Counted from the stretch's first letter, positions 1 through 8,477 are shown. The stretch is DNA of 64,000 bases from Pseudomonadota bacterium (GCA_023423975.1 JAFAEO010000048.1:62001-126000), one strand, 5' to 3'. Numbers and translations: made by a program. Notes: generated by a model from the sequence alone, not told the origin.

Positions 1-2
1 TC

Positions 3-281
3 AAGGTGTCGGGCGTGGACCGGCTGGCTGGCGGGGTCATGCCTTATACGGCTGGCCATGCATTCATGAGAGCCATTATTGACGCTATGCCTGAACGTAC
101 CCTGTGGGGCAGTGACTGGCCCCACCCGAATGTCGCAGGCGAGGTACCTGATGATGGCCAGTTGCTCAATATCTTCGGTGCTGTCTGCGAGGATCATGCC
201 CTGCGCGACAAAATCCTTGTCGACAATCCGCAGGTACTGTATCGATTTGAGGATAGCCAGACAACCGGGGCCGCCAAATGA
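3..281 (+). CDS. Amidohydrolase (amidohydrolase_2 family), 3' part only
   Basis: The window opens inside this gene and only the last 92 codons are present. The visible part carries KVSGVDRL near the cut edge and WGSDWPHPN, the C-terminal strand of the amidohydrolase_2 TIM barrel, in which the Asp is normally a metal or catalytic residue. The family includes 2-pyrone-4,6-dicarboxylate lactonase and related hydrolases of aromatic degradation. The stop codon overlaps the next start in an ATGA, so the two are translationally coupled. A carboxymuconolactone decarboxylase-type gene two genes downstream supports a role in aromatic or lactone catabolism, but the substrate cannot be told from this fragment. 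Confidence 0.75.
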   Translation, partial: KVSGVDRLAGGVMPYTAGHAFMRAIIDAMPERTLWGSDWPHPNVAGEVPDDGQLLNIFGAVCEDHALRDKILVDNPQVLYRFEDSQTTGAAK

Positions 282-904
282 CAACGCCAACTGTCCTGAT
301 CATCCGCATTCCCGGTATTCGCCTGAGCCGCGAGCAATGCAATGTATTGCTGCAAAAAGCACTGGGCTCCAGTGACAACCGTGCCCATCTGTGCCATGCG
401 GTAGATGCCCCCGAAACTTATATCTATCTTGCAGATGCGTTCGATAGCACCATGACGCAAGAGCCTGCAAAAAAAGAGTCGCCGAACCCCCCAAGTGCAG
501 TCCGAGCAATCGGTACGCTTGCAGATGCCATTGCACAGCACTATCCTGGTGCAAGTACAGACCTGCTGCAGCTCACACTGGATCTGCGTGGCCAGGCCTG
601 GGGACAAACAGCGGCCTGCCATTATGTTGTGGAAACCGACGTTGATGCCGTCGCCGAAGCCGACTTCAATGACTGGTATACGCAAGAGCATATGCCGGGC
701 CTGGCAGCCGTACCCGGCACCATCAGGGCCATGCGCCTATACAAGCGTGATGGCGCGCCGCGCTACCATGCACTCTATTTGCTGCATACACGAGACACCT
801 TTGGTTCACCGCAATGGCTCACAGTCCGGGGCACCGAATGGAGCAGCCGGGTACGCCCGCACTTCAAGAACACCAAACGCACCATGTTCAACATTATCGA
901 GTAA
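278..904 (+). CDS. Hypothetical protein with EthD-like C-terminal half
   Basis: A 208-residue protein that I do not recognise by name. The C-terminal half, from about residue 120, has the look of a dimeric alpha/beta-barrel (EthD/DabB-like) domain, with FNDWYTQEHMPGLAAVPG and a later strand RYHALYLL; such domains are usually small-molecule binding or accessory. The N-terminal half is less conserved in appearance and includes a Pro/Lys-rich linker near residues 60-75. The start overlaps the upstream amidohydrolase stop (ATGA), and the next gene follows after 8 bases, so all three form one operon. A role in the same catabolic pathway is inferred from position only. Confidence 0.6.
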   Translation: MTTPTVLIIRIPGIRLSREQCNVLLQKALGSSDNRAHLCHAVDAPETYIYLADAFDSTMTQEPAKKESPNPPSAVRAIGTLADAIAQHYPGASTDLLQLTLDLRGQAWGQTAACHYVVETDVDAVAEADFNDWYTQEHMPGLAAVPGTIRAMRLYKRDGAPRYHALYLLHTRDTFGSPQWLTVRGTEWSSRVRPHFKNTKRTMFNIIE

Positions 905-912
905 GGAACACG

Positions 913-1467
913 ATGACCCGCCTATCAGCGCCGGATCCGGCTACTATGAACGACCATCAAAAGCAGGTATATGCTGCTATTGCCGCAGGTCCACGCGGTC
1001 AGGTACGCGGACCGCTGGCCATATGGCTGAACCGGCCCGGTCTGGCCGAACATGCGCAGGCGCTAGGACAATACTGCCGCTATGATTCAAGCCTTTGCAC
1101 TCGCCTGTCTGAACTAGCTATTTTGACTATGGCGGTGCTGTGGCAATCTGAATTTGAATGGTGGGCGCACAGGCCGATCGCGCTCAAAGCGGGTGTCTCA
1201 CAGGACACCGTGGATGCACTGATGAACAATAGTGAGTCCATTCCCTTTACACGGGAAGATGAACAGGTGGTACATGAATTTGTGCACACACTAGTTACTA
1301 CTCGCCAAATACCTCAAGGGCTGTACGACAAGGCAATCAAGACGCTGGGACAGGATAATGTGGTGGACTTGGTCGGGCTGGCCGGCTATTACACCCTGAT
1401 CTCCATGACTCTGAATGTGTTTGAAGTGGGGTTGCCTGAAGGCGCGCAGGCACAGTTCACAAGATAA
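913..1467 (+). CDS. Carboxymuconolactone decarboxylase family protein
   Basis: A 184-residue all-helical protein of the CMD/AhpD-like family. The central LSELAILTMAVLWQSEFEWWAH helix pair is the family signature in outline (ILT, then an EW..H motif, then IALKAGVS). The CxxC of true AhpD is absent, so a peroxidase role is unlikely; a decarboxylase or isomerase-like activity on a lactone or muconate intermediate fits better. The ATG at 913 follows an AAGGAA ribosome site by 4-5 bases; a longer in-frame start at 814 would run far into the preceding gene and is not used. It is the last gene of the three-gene cluster at the window edge. Confidence 0.8.
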   Translation: MTRLSAPDPATMNDHQKQVYAAIAAGPRGQVRGPLAIWLNRPGLAEHAQALGQYCRYDSSLCTRLSELAILTMAVLWQSEFEWWAHRPIALKAGVSQDTVDALMNNSESIPFTREDEQVVHEFVHTLVTTRQIPQGLYDKAIKTLGQDNVVDLVGLAGYYTLISMTLNVFEVGLPEGAQAQFTR

Positions 1468-1659
1468 ACCCGAATTCAAATCACGATTCAAACTGCAATT
1501 TAAACGTCGGTTTAGGTGCTACTTAAATCTCTGTTTTCGCGGGAACCTCGCATCCTGCTACAAAAACACCACAGCCAATATGCCGCCAGAATAAGGCTGT
1601 CCGCAGGCGAAGAGACATGGCCGGTGTACTGATGCAAAAAGTGCATGACTTAAATTGTA

Positions 1660-2364
1660 TTACCCGGTTTCCCGAGTGTCGTAGGTTTGCAGACGGACCG
1701 GATCAGGAATATAGACGTCCCTTCCTTCTACCGTGATAAGGTTGCGCGCGCATAGTTCGCGCATGATGCGTGAAAAGTGCTCTGGGGTGATGTTCAACAG
1801 TGAAGCAACAAGTGCCTTGTTAGTATTGAAGCGAAACTGGCCGCCATCCTGAAGCTGTGCATGTTCAAGAAAATAGTCGACCACACGCTGGGTAGCGGTT
1901 TTGAGCGTATAAGATTCTATGTCCTTGAGTAAGGCGTACACCCGGCGGCTCATATTACTGAGCATGCGCATGGCGAATGTCGGCTCGCGTTCAAGCAAGG
2001 CGAGCATGCTGTCTTTTGAAATATGCAGTAAAAACAGACTGCTGGTGGCCTGGGCTGACACCAGGCTTTCCATATTATCCAGGAAAACGCTCTCTTCGCC
2101 GAAGCTATCGCCCGGCCCCAGGGTACGTACGACTTTCTCGCCCCCATTGGGGGCAACAAATAACAGTTTGACAGTGCCATTGACCACAATGTGAAACCCC
2201 TTGCGGGTCGCGCCTTTTTCAATGATGTCGTGAATAAGTGCGCCGGTGTGGAACGAGCGATGCGTGACTGACAGCGCTATTGTTTTGACTGCTGCCTGGG
2301 TCAAGCCCTCAAACATGGGCAAACGAGCCAGGAATTCACTAACAGATAGACCACCTCTGACCAT
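1660..2364 (-). CDS. Crp/Fnr family transcriptional regulator (Dnr-like)
   Basis: A 234-residue regulator with a cyclic-nucleotide-binding-type beta roll (about residues 20-115, containing GPGDSFGEESVF), a long dimerisation helix, and a winged helix-turn-helix at about 180-204 (TNKALVASLLNITPEHFSRI). There is no N-terminal cysteine cluster; the only cysteine is at 205, so it cannot hold the FNR [4Fe-4S] cluster. The HTH with LNITPEHFSRIMREL resembles Dnr/NnrR-type regulators that respond to nitric oxide through haem, but the ligand is inferred. A near-consensus FNR box lies about 60 bases upstream of the start, suggesting autoregulation or control by another family member. It is transcribed alone, towards the aromatic cluster. 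Confidence 0.85.
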   Translation of the reverse strand: MVRGGLSVSEFLARLPMFEGLTQAAVKTIALSVTHRSFHTGALIHDIIEKGATRKGFHIVVNGTVKLLFVAPNGGEKVVRTLGPGDSFGEESVFLDNMESLVSAQATSSLFLLHISKDSMLALLEREPTFAMRMLSNMSRRVYALLKDIESYTLKTATQRVVDYFLEHAQLQDGGQFRFNTNKALVASLLNITPEHFSRIMRELCARNLITVEGRDVYIPDPVRLQTYDTRETG

Positions 2365-2423
2365 AGGCTTAATCCCTCCAATGAGAATAAGCGCTATTGT
2401 GAAAGCATTAATGGAAATGTATT

Positions 2424-2437
2424 TTGATACAAGTCAA
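2424..2437. promoter_or_regulatory. FNR/Dnr-type box upstream of the Crp/Fnr regulator
   Basis: The site reads TTGATACAAGTCAA, one base from the FNR-family consensus TTGAT-N4-ATCAA. It is centred 66 bases upstream of the regulator start codon at 2364, on the regulatory side of that gene. The same half-site pair (TTGAT-N4-GTCAA) recurs at 8349. Confidence 0.6.
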
Positions 2438-2485
2438 TAAAATCCTATCATTTCGATCAATTTTTGTTTAGATCTGACATTTTTT

Positions 2486-3157
2486 TCATACCTGCCAATC
2501 GATCGGAGCCTCGCCATGGGCCTGGAGATATTCGTTGGCCTTTGAAAAATGCCGGCAGCCAAAAAATCCACGGCTTGCTGATAGCGGAGAGGGATGAACG
2601 CCTGTTAGCACCAGGTGACGCTTCTTGTCTATGAACTCACCTTTCTTTTTGGCGTGATTGCCCCATAACATGAATACCAGATGTTCCCGTTTTTCGTTGA
2701 GCGCACGGATTACCTGGTCAGTGAAGGTCTCCCATCCCCAGGCAGCATGTGAATGCGCCATGCCTGCCTGGACCGTGAGCACCGTATTCAGAAGCAGCAC
2801 ACCCTGCTGCGCCCATTTTTCAAGATAACCATGGTTGGGCATGGTGAATCCCGGAATATCGGTTTTGAGCTCTTTATAAATATTCAATAGCGACGGCGGA
2901 ATACGCACAGATGGTTTGACCGAAAATGCCAGGCCGTGTGCCTGATCCGGCCCATGGTAGGGATCCTGTCCCAGAATGACAACTTTGACGTGGTCCAGCG
3001 GCGTTAACCGAAAGGCGCTGAACGTGTCATGTTCCGATGGATATATTGTATTGCCGTTTTCCCTGGCCTGATGGACACGTTCGCGCAGCGATATGAAATA
3101 AGGCTTTTCCTTTTCGGACCCGATGGCATCGGCCCAGCTTTGGACGACTTCAGTCAT
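2486..3157 (-). CDS. ung: Uracil-DNA glycosylase, family 1
   Basis: Removes uracil from DNA as the first step of base excision repair. The 223-residue product has the catalytic water-activating motif GQDPYHG (about residues 63-69) and the DNA-intercalation loop HPSPLS (about 188-193) of family 1 enzymes; length matches the Escherichia coli protein (about 229). I take the ATG at 3157; an upstream in-frame TTG at 3211 would add 18 residues (to 241) that do not look like the family. It is a single gene on the minus strand between the PIG-L gene and the Crp/Fnr regulator. Confidence 0.95.
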   Translation of the reverse strand: MTEVVQSWADAIGSEKEKPYFISLRERVHQARENGNTIYPSEHDTFSAFRLTPLDHVKVVILGQDPYHGPDQAHGLAFSVKPSVRIPPSLLNIYKELKTDIPGFTMPNHGYLEKWAQQGVLLLNTVLTVQAGMAHSHAAWGWETFTDQVIRALNEKREHLVFMLWGNHAKKKGEFIDKKRHLVLTGVHPSPLSASRGFFGCRHFSKANEYLQAHGEAPIDWQV

Positions 3158-3278
3158 GTGTTTAGCGGCACCAGGCGCCGTATTGGTTGGTGAAAAACCG
3201 AATTGTACCAACTATTGCCTTGCCTGCCCCCCACCAGACGTGGGTGCGCGCGCTGTCGGCGCCAATTGCCACTATCTG

Positions 3279-3290
3279 CCCCGATCGGGG
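3279..3290. repeat. Perfect 12-bp palindrome CCCCGATCGGGG
   Basis: This GC-rich palindrome abuts the stop codon of the PIG-L gene (ends at 3291). It could form a short hairpin at the mRNA 3' end, but no T-run follows on the minus strand, so I do not call it a terminator. Confidence 0.4.
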
Positions 3291-5702
3291 TTACTGCTGC
3301 TGTTGCTGCTGCATCTGCAGTTGTGCCTGTTCCTCTTCAGGAATATCGGTAGAACCATCAAAGGTGTGCCCGCCATAAAATGGTGGCGCTGTGACCAGTT
3401 GGCTGTCCCGCCACTGCTGGTCAACCAGATGCAAAGCTGCGTACTGCTGGATCCAGCGATTGTCACTGGCCTTGCGTGCATACAGCATGACGCCATCGGC
3501 GGTTTCGACCAGGGCCGGTGCCGATGCAAACGGTCCGCTGATACGCACTGGGGCATCATTCATCCGGGTCCAGATTGACTTTCCGGTACGACTCATGGTT
3601 GCAATCGCCACACTGCCCGAACGGGTTTTCAATACGGCTGGTGCATCCTGGAACTCTGGTCCCTGTTCGGTGACCGAAGTCCAGCGCAGGGGCGGGTGAC
3701 GGGGTTCATCGTCCAGCCGTCCTCGCGCCAGATACAGATGTCCATCGGCACGATTGCGATAGTATGCCAGCAAGGTGTTCTGATCAGTGATCAGCGCTGT
3801 CAGGCCACCCTGGCTGTCCGGGCCGGCGGCCACACGCCAGGGGCCCCAGCCTGTTTTTTCGTGATGGACGCTGATCCAAAATTCGCCTTTCAATGTTTGC
3901 GCCAGCACCCAGAGCTGTGTTCCATGCTGCAGCAAGGCAAAGGTCTGGCTTGCGGTTTTCAATACCGGCAGCCGGCTTTTATTCCATGAGCGCATATCGG
4001 TGGACCGCAGATAGTAATAGTAGCCATCTGCGCCCATGCCCACCACCCTGACCTGCTTGCCGACCGTGACCACCTGCGGCTGGGTGGTCAGCAGCACCGG
4101 CAAGCGAAACCATGCAGACCAGGATGCGTCACTCTCGGGCGCAGCCGTGCGGGCGCGCCGGAAATACAGCTGTCCCTGTCCGTCGCGGGCAAATACCGCA
4201 AGGTGGCCCGAGGGTGTTAAAAAAGGTTTGATCCCCGTGAACGCCAGTCCTCCCAATACGGTCCATGTCTGCTTTCGGCCGTTCCAGTACACCGCCGCGT
4301 TACTGTATTCGCCGCGTGTAAACAAGCCAAGTCCCGCGGCCTCGGTGTACAGCGATACCACAGGCGTATTCGACTGGCTGGAATAATACATGCGTTCTGC
4401 CCACAACGCTGCCGGTCCCATCGGCTCTCTGCAATTGAGGGGTACGTTGCAATAGCGGTAATCATATTGGGCGTACAAATTGAAGATCCGCGATTTATCT
4501 GACAATTGCCGCAATGTCAGGGTCAGCGGCCGCTCCTGGTTCGGATAGTTGACGTAAGAGACCGCTTCATAATTGCCCGCAGTAATCGCTATCGCGTCGC
4601 GGACCAGCCTGGCAGAAGCAATGTGGTCAGGATGATCATGTCCGGTGCAGCGCCAGCACAGTTTGTTGTACGGCGTCTGTACGCTGTCGTCCATCAAGCG
4701 GATCTTGCCTGGCTCAAAGCGCAAGATCAGCGCCGATAGCGTTTTGACCAGTGACTCACGCGTGTAAGTTTCGAAATAGTCGCCCAATGCCTGCGCCATC
4801 TGCTCCGGTTGGATTTCCAGCCGGGATAGCGGTGTCAAATCGCCCCACCCCTTATCCAGCCACGGATCCTTGATTCTGAGAAACACCAGCGAGATACGCG
4901 GATTTTTCCATAATGAATATTGCGCGATATGGACCTTGTTCACCAATAGCGGCGCCTGCACCCAGGTGTTGGCCGCGCCAGCCATCAAGGCATAGGCGGC
5001 GCGAACGCCATTTTCGCGCTGGGACATATATCCCACGCCTTCACCCCGTTCACCGGCCGTCAGATAGACAACCTGGATACAGCCGCCTGCCCGGATCGTA
5101 TCGAAAATATCCGGGTTCATGAAAAGCAGGTCGTCGTCTTCATGTGCCACGAAAATCTGGTCGCGTCTGCCGTGGCATTGCGTCTGTGATTTATTGCGGT
5201 CTGCCGGTGCAACAGCACCGCGTGACCTTATCGGCGGTACAGGCGACGGTGAAACAGATGGTTTGAACGTAGACTCCGACGCTCCAGCTGTGCCGGAACC
5301 CGACCGCATGACCGGCTCCGCCGTAACGGCGTTCGCCGCCAGCAGGGAAAAGACCGGGCCGTCTATCCGTGCAGCCCCGGTGGTTGATCGGACCGCCGGC
5401 AGATCAAGGCGCGTAGAACCGCTGCGAGCCACCTTGTCCGCCATCGAAGCAGGATGATTGGTGGCCACAGGCGTCAACATCTGGACAAATGTGCCTGAAG
5501 CGGGCGCTATCCGGGCTGAGTGGAGCGTATCGACGCCTGCATGGGACAGTGCGGCCGCGACTTCGCCGGCGTGTGACATGGCGGCGCCCGGGTCTGTTGC
5601 GGCATGAGCCAACGGCACGAGCGCCAGCGCGACCAGCAACCCAGTCGTCAGGCACATCTTGAGCAGCCGTCCCTGAAACAGGTGCGGTCGGGGCACATTC
5701 AT
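3291..5702 (-). CDS. Secreted PIG-L family deacetylase with beta-propeller domain and polyglutamine tail
   Basis: An 803-residue exported protein. Residues 1-34 are a signal peptide ending in LAHA. A low-complexity Ser/Ala/Pro segment follows to about 175. The PIG-L (LmbE-like) deacetylase domain begins at about 180: HEDDD at 187-191 is the variant of the zinc-binding AHPDDE motif, TAGERGEG and SQRENGVRAAYA follow, and GHDHPDH at 354-360 supplies the third zinc ligand. From about 440 to 770 there are repeats of the type L.VFARDGQGQLYFRRA...W, as in PLL-like or sialidase-like beta-propellers that bind sugars. The last residues are six glutamines. Deacetylation of an N-acetylated surface sugar is inferred. 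No partner genes are adjacent. Confidence 0.8.
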   Translation of the reverse strand: MNVPRPHLFQGRLLKMCLTTGLLVALALVPLAHAATDPGAAMSHAGEVAAALSHAGVDTLHSARIAPASGTFVQMLTPVATNHPASMADKVARSGSTRLDLPAVRSTTGAARIDGPVFSLLAANAVTAEPVMRSGSGTAGASESTFKPSVSPSPVPPIRSRGAVAPADRNKSQTQCHGRRDQIFVAHEDDDLLFMNPDIFDTIRAGGCIQVVYLTAGERGEGVGYMSQRENGVRAAYALMAGAANTWVQAPLLVNKVHIAQYSLWKNPRISLVFLRIKDPWLDKGWGDLTPLSRLEIQPEQMAQALGDYFETYTRESLVKTLSALILRFEPGKIRLMDDSVQTPYNKLCWRCTGHDHPDHIASARLVRDAIAITAGNYEAVSYVNYPNQERPLTLTLRQLSDKSRIFNLYAQYDYRYCNVPLNCREPMGPAALWAERMYYSSQSNTPVVSLYTEAAGLGLFTRGEYSNAAVYWNGRKQTWTVLGGLAFTGIKPFLTPSGHLAVFARDGQGQLYFRRARTAAPESDASWSAWFRLPVLLTTQPQVVTVGKQVRVVGMGADGYYYYLRSTDMRSWNKSRLPVLKTASQTFALLQHGTQLWVLAQTLKGEFWISVHHEKTGWGPWRVAAGPDSQGGLTALITDQNTLLAYYRNRADGHLYLARGRLDDEPRHPPLRWTSVTEQGPEFQDAPAVLKTRSGSVAIATMSRTGKSIWTRMNDAPVRISGPFASAPALVETADGVMLYARKASDNRWIQQYAALHLVDQQWRDSQLVTAPPFYGGHTFDGSTDIPEEEQAQLQMQQQQQQ

Positions 5703-6080
5703 TTGTGCAGTAAGTCCTTGATAATCAGCCGCTTACTAGATATGGCGCGGCCTGAAAGAATGGGGAGAGATTGCAGCGTGAGGCGATTGTATAAGAAAAA
5801 ACCGTTGCGTTTGTGTCGCTGCATTTCAATTGCCCGGCGGCGTCGCAAAAATAAGACACATCATCAGGTAACGACCATATCGCAAGAGCCGATTGGCCAT
5901 GAATTTAGGTATTTTTCAGGCGTTTTTAAGCCACATTATCTCAATTGTGTTTAAAGTGAGACTCCTGCGTTTCGTATCGCTTTCCGGCTCAACCTCGGGC
6001 AACGTGCGATGAATCGCGCTTCTTGGACAGTCCCGGGCAGTTGGCCATTGGCAAGCTTCTCCCCTTACGAAGTTCCGTTT
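5703..6080. other. Intergenic region between divergent PIG-L and MFS genes
   Basis: About 380 bases that must hold both divergent promoters. I see no gene, no convincing sigma-70 pair and no clear operator. An in-frame ATG at 6009 would add 24 residues to the MFS protein. Confidence 0.4.
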
Positions 6081-7322
6081 ATGACCACCCCGCACAGCGC
6101 CAGCGAAAATGAAGCCCAGCAGATTGCCTGGAAACAGAATCTGTATGTCTGCCTTTTTGGTTCCTTTACCACCATCCTGGCGATGACGTTGATATTGCCG
6201 ATACTACCGGTTTATATCCAGAATCTGGGCGTTACTGATCCCGAAGCGGTCGTGAGCTGGTCCGGCTGGATTTTCAGCATCACCTTCCTGGCTGCGGGCC
6301 TGATGGCGCCGGTATGGGGCCGGTTTGCCGACCGCTATGGCAGGAAAGTGATTCTGATTCGCGCCAGTCTTGGCATGGCTATTGGCATCGCCCTTATCGG
6401 TTGCGCTCAAACGGTGTGGCAACTGTTCTGGCTGCGACTGCTGGTTGGGCTGCTGGGCGGCTACGCCTCGGGCGCTACTATTCTGGTGGCTACGCAAACG
6501 CCCCGCGCCCACACCGGCTGGGCCGTGGGGATGCTGGCCTCGGGTACGCTGGCCGGCAATCTGCTGGGCCCGCTGGTCGGCGGCATCGTGCCAGCACTAC
6601 TGGGGATCCGCCTGACTTTTTTTGTCGCGGCCGGCATTATTCTGATCGCGTTTTTCTGCACCGTATTCTTGATCCGCGAGACCCACAAGCCGCGTGAAGT
6701 ATTAGCAAAAAACGCAACACCCTACTCGTTCTGGAAGTCAGGACGCCAGCGCAATCTGGTGTTGCTGATGCTGCTGGCCGGTACCTTGCTGATGTTTGCC
6801 AATATGTCGGTAGAGCCCATTATTACGCTTTACCTGGCGTCACTGCGTACCTTGACCGACCAGATCCCCTTGCTGGCAGGCATTGCCATGTCCGCAACCG
6901 CTTTCGGCAGCATGTTGTTTTCGTCAAGGGCGGGACGCTGGGGCGACACTCACGGCCATATTAAAATGCTGATTGCCAGTTTTGTCGCAACTGCGGTTCT
7001 GTTACTGCTGCAAGGGCTGGCCCAGACCGACTGGCAATTTATAGCATTGCGCTTTCTGATGGGGATGACGCTTTGCGGCATTATGCCGGCGCTAACAGCC
7101 ATGATCCGACATAATGTGCCGGCCGATGCCGCCGGAGGCGTGCTTGGATACGCAACCTCCACACAATATGCCGGCCTGGTACTGGGACCTCTGGCCGGAG
7201 GATTGGTTGCCAATCAGGCAGGGTTTACGGCGGTGTTCGTAATGACTGGAGCGATTATGCTCGTTGCCGCAGCACTGCTTTTTAAGCACATGCGAACAAC
7301 CGCCGAGCCCGATAGCGCCTGA
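6081..7322 (+). CDS. MFS transporter, MdtG-like drug exporter family
   Basis: A 413-residue inner-membrane protein with about 12 hydrophobic helices. The motif A loop between helices 2 and 3 is present as GRFADRYGRKVILI, and a weaker copy follows helix 8 (SRAGRWGDTHGHIK). LPILPVYIQNLGV after the first helix and the overall length match MdtG-type (DHA1) multidrug exporters, which use the proton gradient. I chose the ATG at 6081 because the family starts shortly before the first helix; the upstream ATG at 6009 gives 437 residues with an unusual leader. The substrate is unknown. It stands alone, with a small DUF1328 gene convergent downstream. Confidence 0.85.
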   Translation: MTTPHSASENEAQQIAWKQNLYVCLFGSFTTILAMTLILPILPVYIQNLGVTDPEAVVSWSGWIFSITFLAAGLMAPVWGRFADRYGRKVILIRASLGMAIGIALIGCAQTVWQLFWLRLLVGLLGGYASGATILVATQTPRAHTGWAVGMLASGTLAGNLLGPLVGGIVPALLGIRLTFFVAAGIILIAFFCTVFLIRETHKPREVLAKNATPYSFWKSGRQRNLVLLMLLAGTLLMFANMSVEPIITLYLASLRTLTDQIPLLAGIAMSATAFGSMLFSSRAGRWGDTHGHIKMLIASFVATAVLLLLQGLAQTDWQFIALRFLMGMTLCGIMPALTAMIRHNVPADAAGGVLGYATSTQYAGLVLGPLAGGLVANQAGFTAVFVMTGAIMLVAAALLFKHMRTTAEPDSA

Positions 7323-7368
7323 ACGCTGAGTTTCAAGGAAACAAACGTGTCAGGCAACCATGACTGCC

Positions 7369-7530
7369 CTATTTGAATCTGCCGCCAAATACCAGCGACA
7401 AAATGGCCAGTACTATAAAGACAACGAACAGGATCTTGGCGATGGACGCGGCTCCAGCCGCAATACCACCAAAACCCAGAACCGCGGCGATGATGGCAAT
7501 AATGAAAAACACGACAGCATAGTGCAACAT
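7369..7530 (-). CDS. DUF1328 family small membrane protein
   Basis: A 53-residue, very hydrophobic protein beginning MLHYAVVFFIIAIIAAVLGF and ending LSLVFGGRFK. This matches the DUF1328 (YtjA-like) family of two-helix membrane proteins, whose function is unknown but whose genes are often stress-induced. The start follows an AGGAGAA ribosome site by 4 bases. It is convergent with the MFS gene (39 bases of TAG-to-TGA spacing) and lies just downstream of another small envelope gene on the same strand. Confidence 0.85.
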   Translation of the reverse strand: MLHYAVVFFIIAIIAAVLGFGGIAAGAASIAKILFVVFIVLAILSLVFGGRFK

Positions 7531-7677
7531 AGGCTTCTCCTGCTACATTGTTGGTTATTGATAATCAAACAGCAGGCCCGTACTGCATTTATGGTTGAGT
7601 ATTCTGATCTTTAATTCAACTGAAATCGGGCACTGCATGTACTCACGATTTATTTAAATAAAGACTGCACGTGAATA

Positions 7678-7983
7678 TTACCATACGTCGCGGGAACGAT
7701 AATACCGGCGATGTGAGTCATAGCGACGGTCCCAGCGATCACCCCGGTCATACCGGCGATGTTCACTGTAATAATGTGGCTTGTTGCGCCAGCCATGGTG
7801 GCGATAACGTGGATGATGCCTGTGATAATGACGATCGCCATAATGGCGGTGGTCAACCTGCATTGAATAAGGGTGGCTGCTATATCCACGCTCGTAAGAA
7901 CGCTCGTTTGCCAACGCAGACGTAGCCGCGCCCAATGACAGGGACGCAAGAACGATAGCAAGCAGTTTTTTGATGGAGACCAT
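7678..7983 (-). CDS. Small secreted His/Tyr/Arg-rich protein
   Basis: A 101-residue protein with a clear signal peptide (MVSIKKLLAIVLASLSLGAA, cleavage after SALA at about residue 26) followed by a mature part dominated by His, Tyr, Arg and Asp (for example RHYGDRHYHRHHPRYRHH). I take the ATG at 7983, which lies 7 bases after an AAAGGAG site; the ATG two codons upstream sits directly against it. Similar His/Arg-rich periplasmic proteins are common near stress genes and may bind metal, but no function is established. The DUF1328 gene follows 147 bases downstream on the same strand. Confidence 0.7.
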   Translation of the reverse strand: MVSIKKLLAIVLASLSLGAATSALANERSYERGYSSHPYSMQVDHRHYGDRHYHRHHPRYRHHGWRNKPHYYSEHRRYDRGDRWDRRYDSHRRYYRSRDVW

Positions 7984-8477
7984 AGTCATACTCCTTTCTT
8001 GACGGCATACCATTTTGGTGCCGGAACCATGTGTATGAAATACACGATTCGATAGTAATGGCCTGCCCGCGCGATTGCTATTACCAAATATGACTGGCAT
8101 TTCGCAGGGTTTCTATTTGAACTCTGGCCGATTTCGATCCGTTTCAGAAACTGACTATTTCCGCATTCACTTACACGCCGTGCCGCTTGGCGTCCCCAAA
8201 CGATTATTACCGGGGTTCAGTCATTGCCCGGGTTGTCTATCTCAGTATTTTCAAAGACGGCTTGATGCACCAAGGCAGTGGGCACCACTGACGTTGCCGG
8301 TCCAGCCGATCACGGTGCCTTGTTACCTGCCGCCTAATTCAATTGATATTGATTTTTGTCAACAGCACCAGACACCAGACCCCGCACAATGACATATTCA
8401 CAAGTGCCGCGCCTCATCAATCTATACCACGGGGACCCGCAACACAGCTTTGTGCTCAATCCAACCAGGAAACCCGC
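7984..8477. other. Intergenic region upstream of the flavin oxidoreductase
   Basis: About 490 bases without a convincing gene. It holds the promoter of the small secreted protein on the left and of the flavoprotein on the right. Two things stand out: an FNR-type box at 8349-8362 and a 7-bp inverted repeat CAAGGCA/TGCCTTG near 8273-8320 with further internal complementarity, which could be a weak hairpin. Confidence 0.4.
8349..8362. promoter_or_regulatory. FNR/Dnr-type box upstream of the flavin oxidoreductase
   Basis: TTGATTTTTGTCAA fits TTGAT-N4-GTCAA, identical in both half-sites to the site upstream of the Crp/Fnr gene at 2424. Its centre is about 122 bases upstream of the flavoprotein start at 8478. 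No other obvious promoter element is visible around it. Confidence 0.45.

Noticed and set aside
1660..2364. True oxygen-sensing FNR
   Set aside because: The N-terminal cysteines needed for the [4Fe-4S] cluster are absent; Dnr-like is a better description.
3291..3320. CTG/CAG repeat as part of a CRISPR or mobile repeat
   Set aside because: It is a short in-frame codon run encoding glutamines at the end of a reading frame, with no spacer structure.
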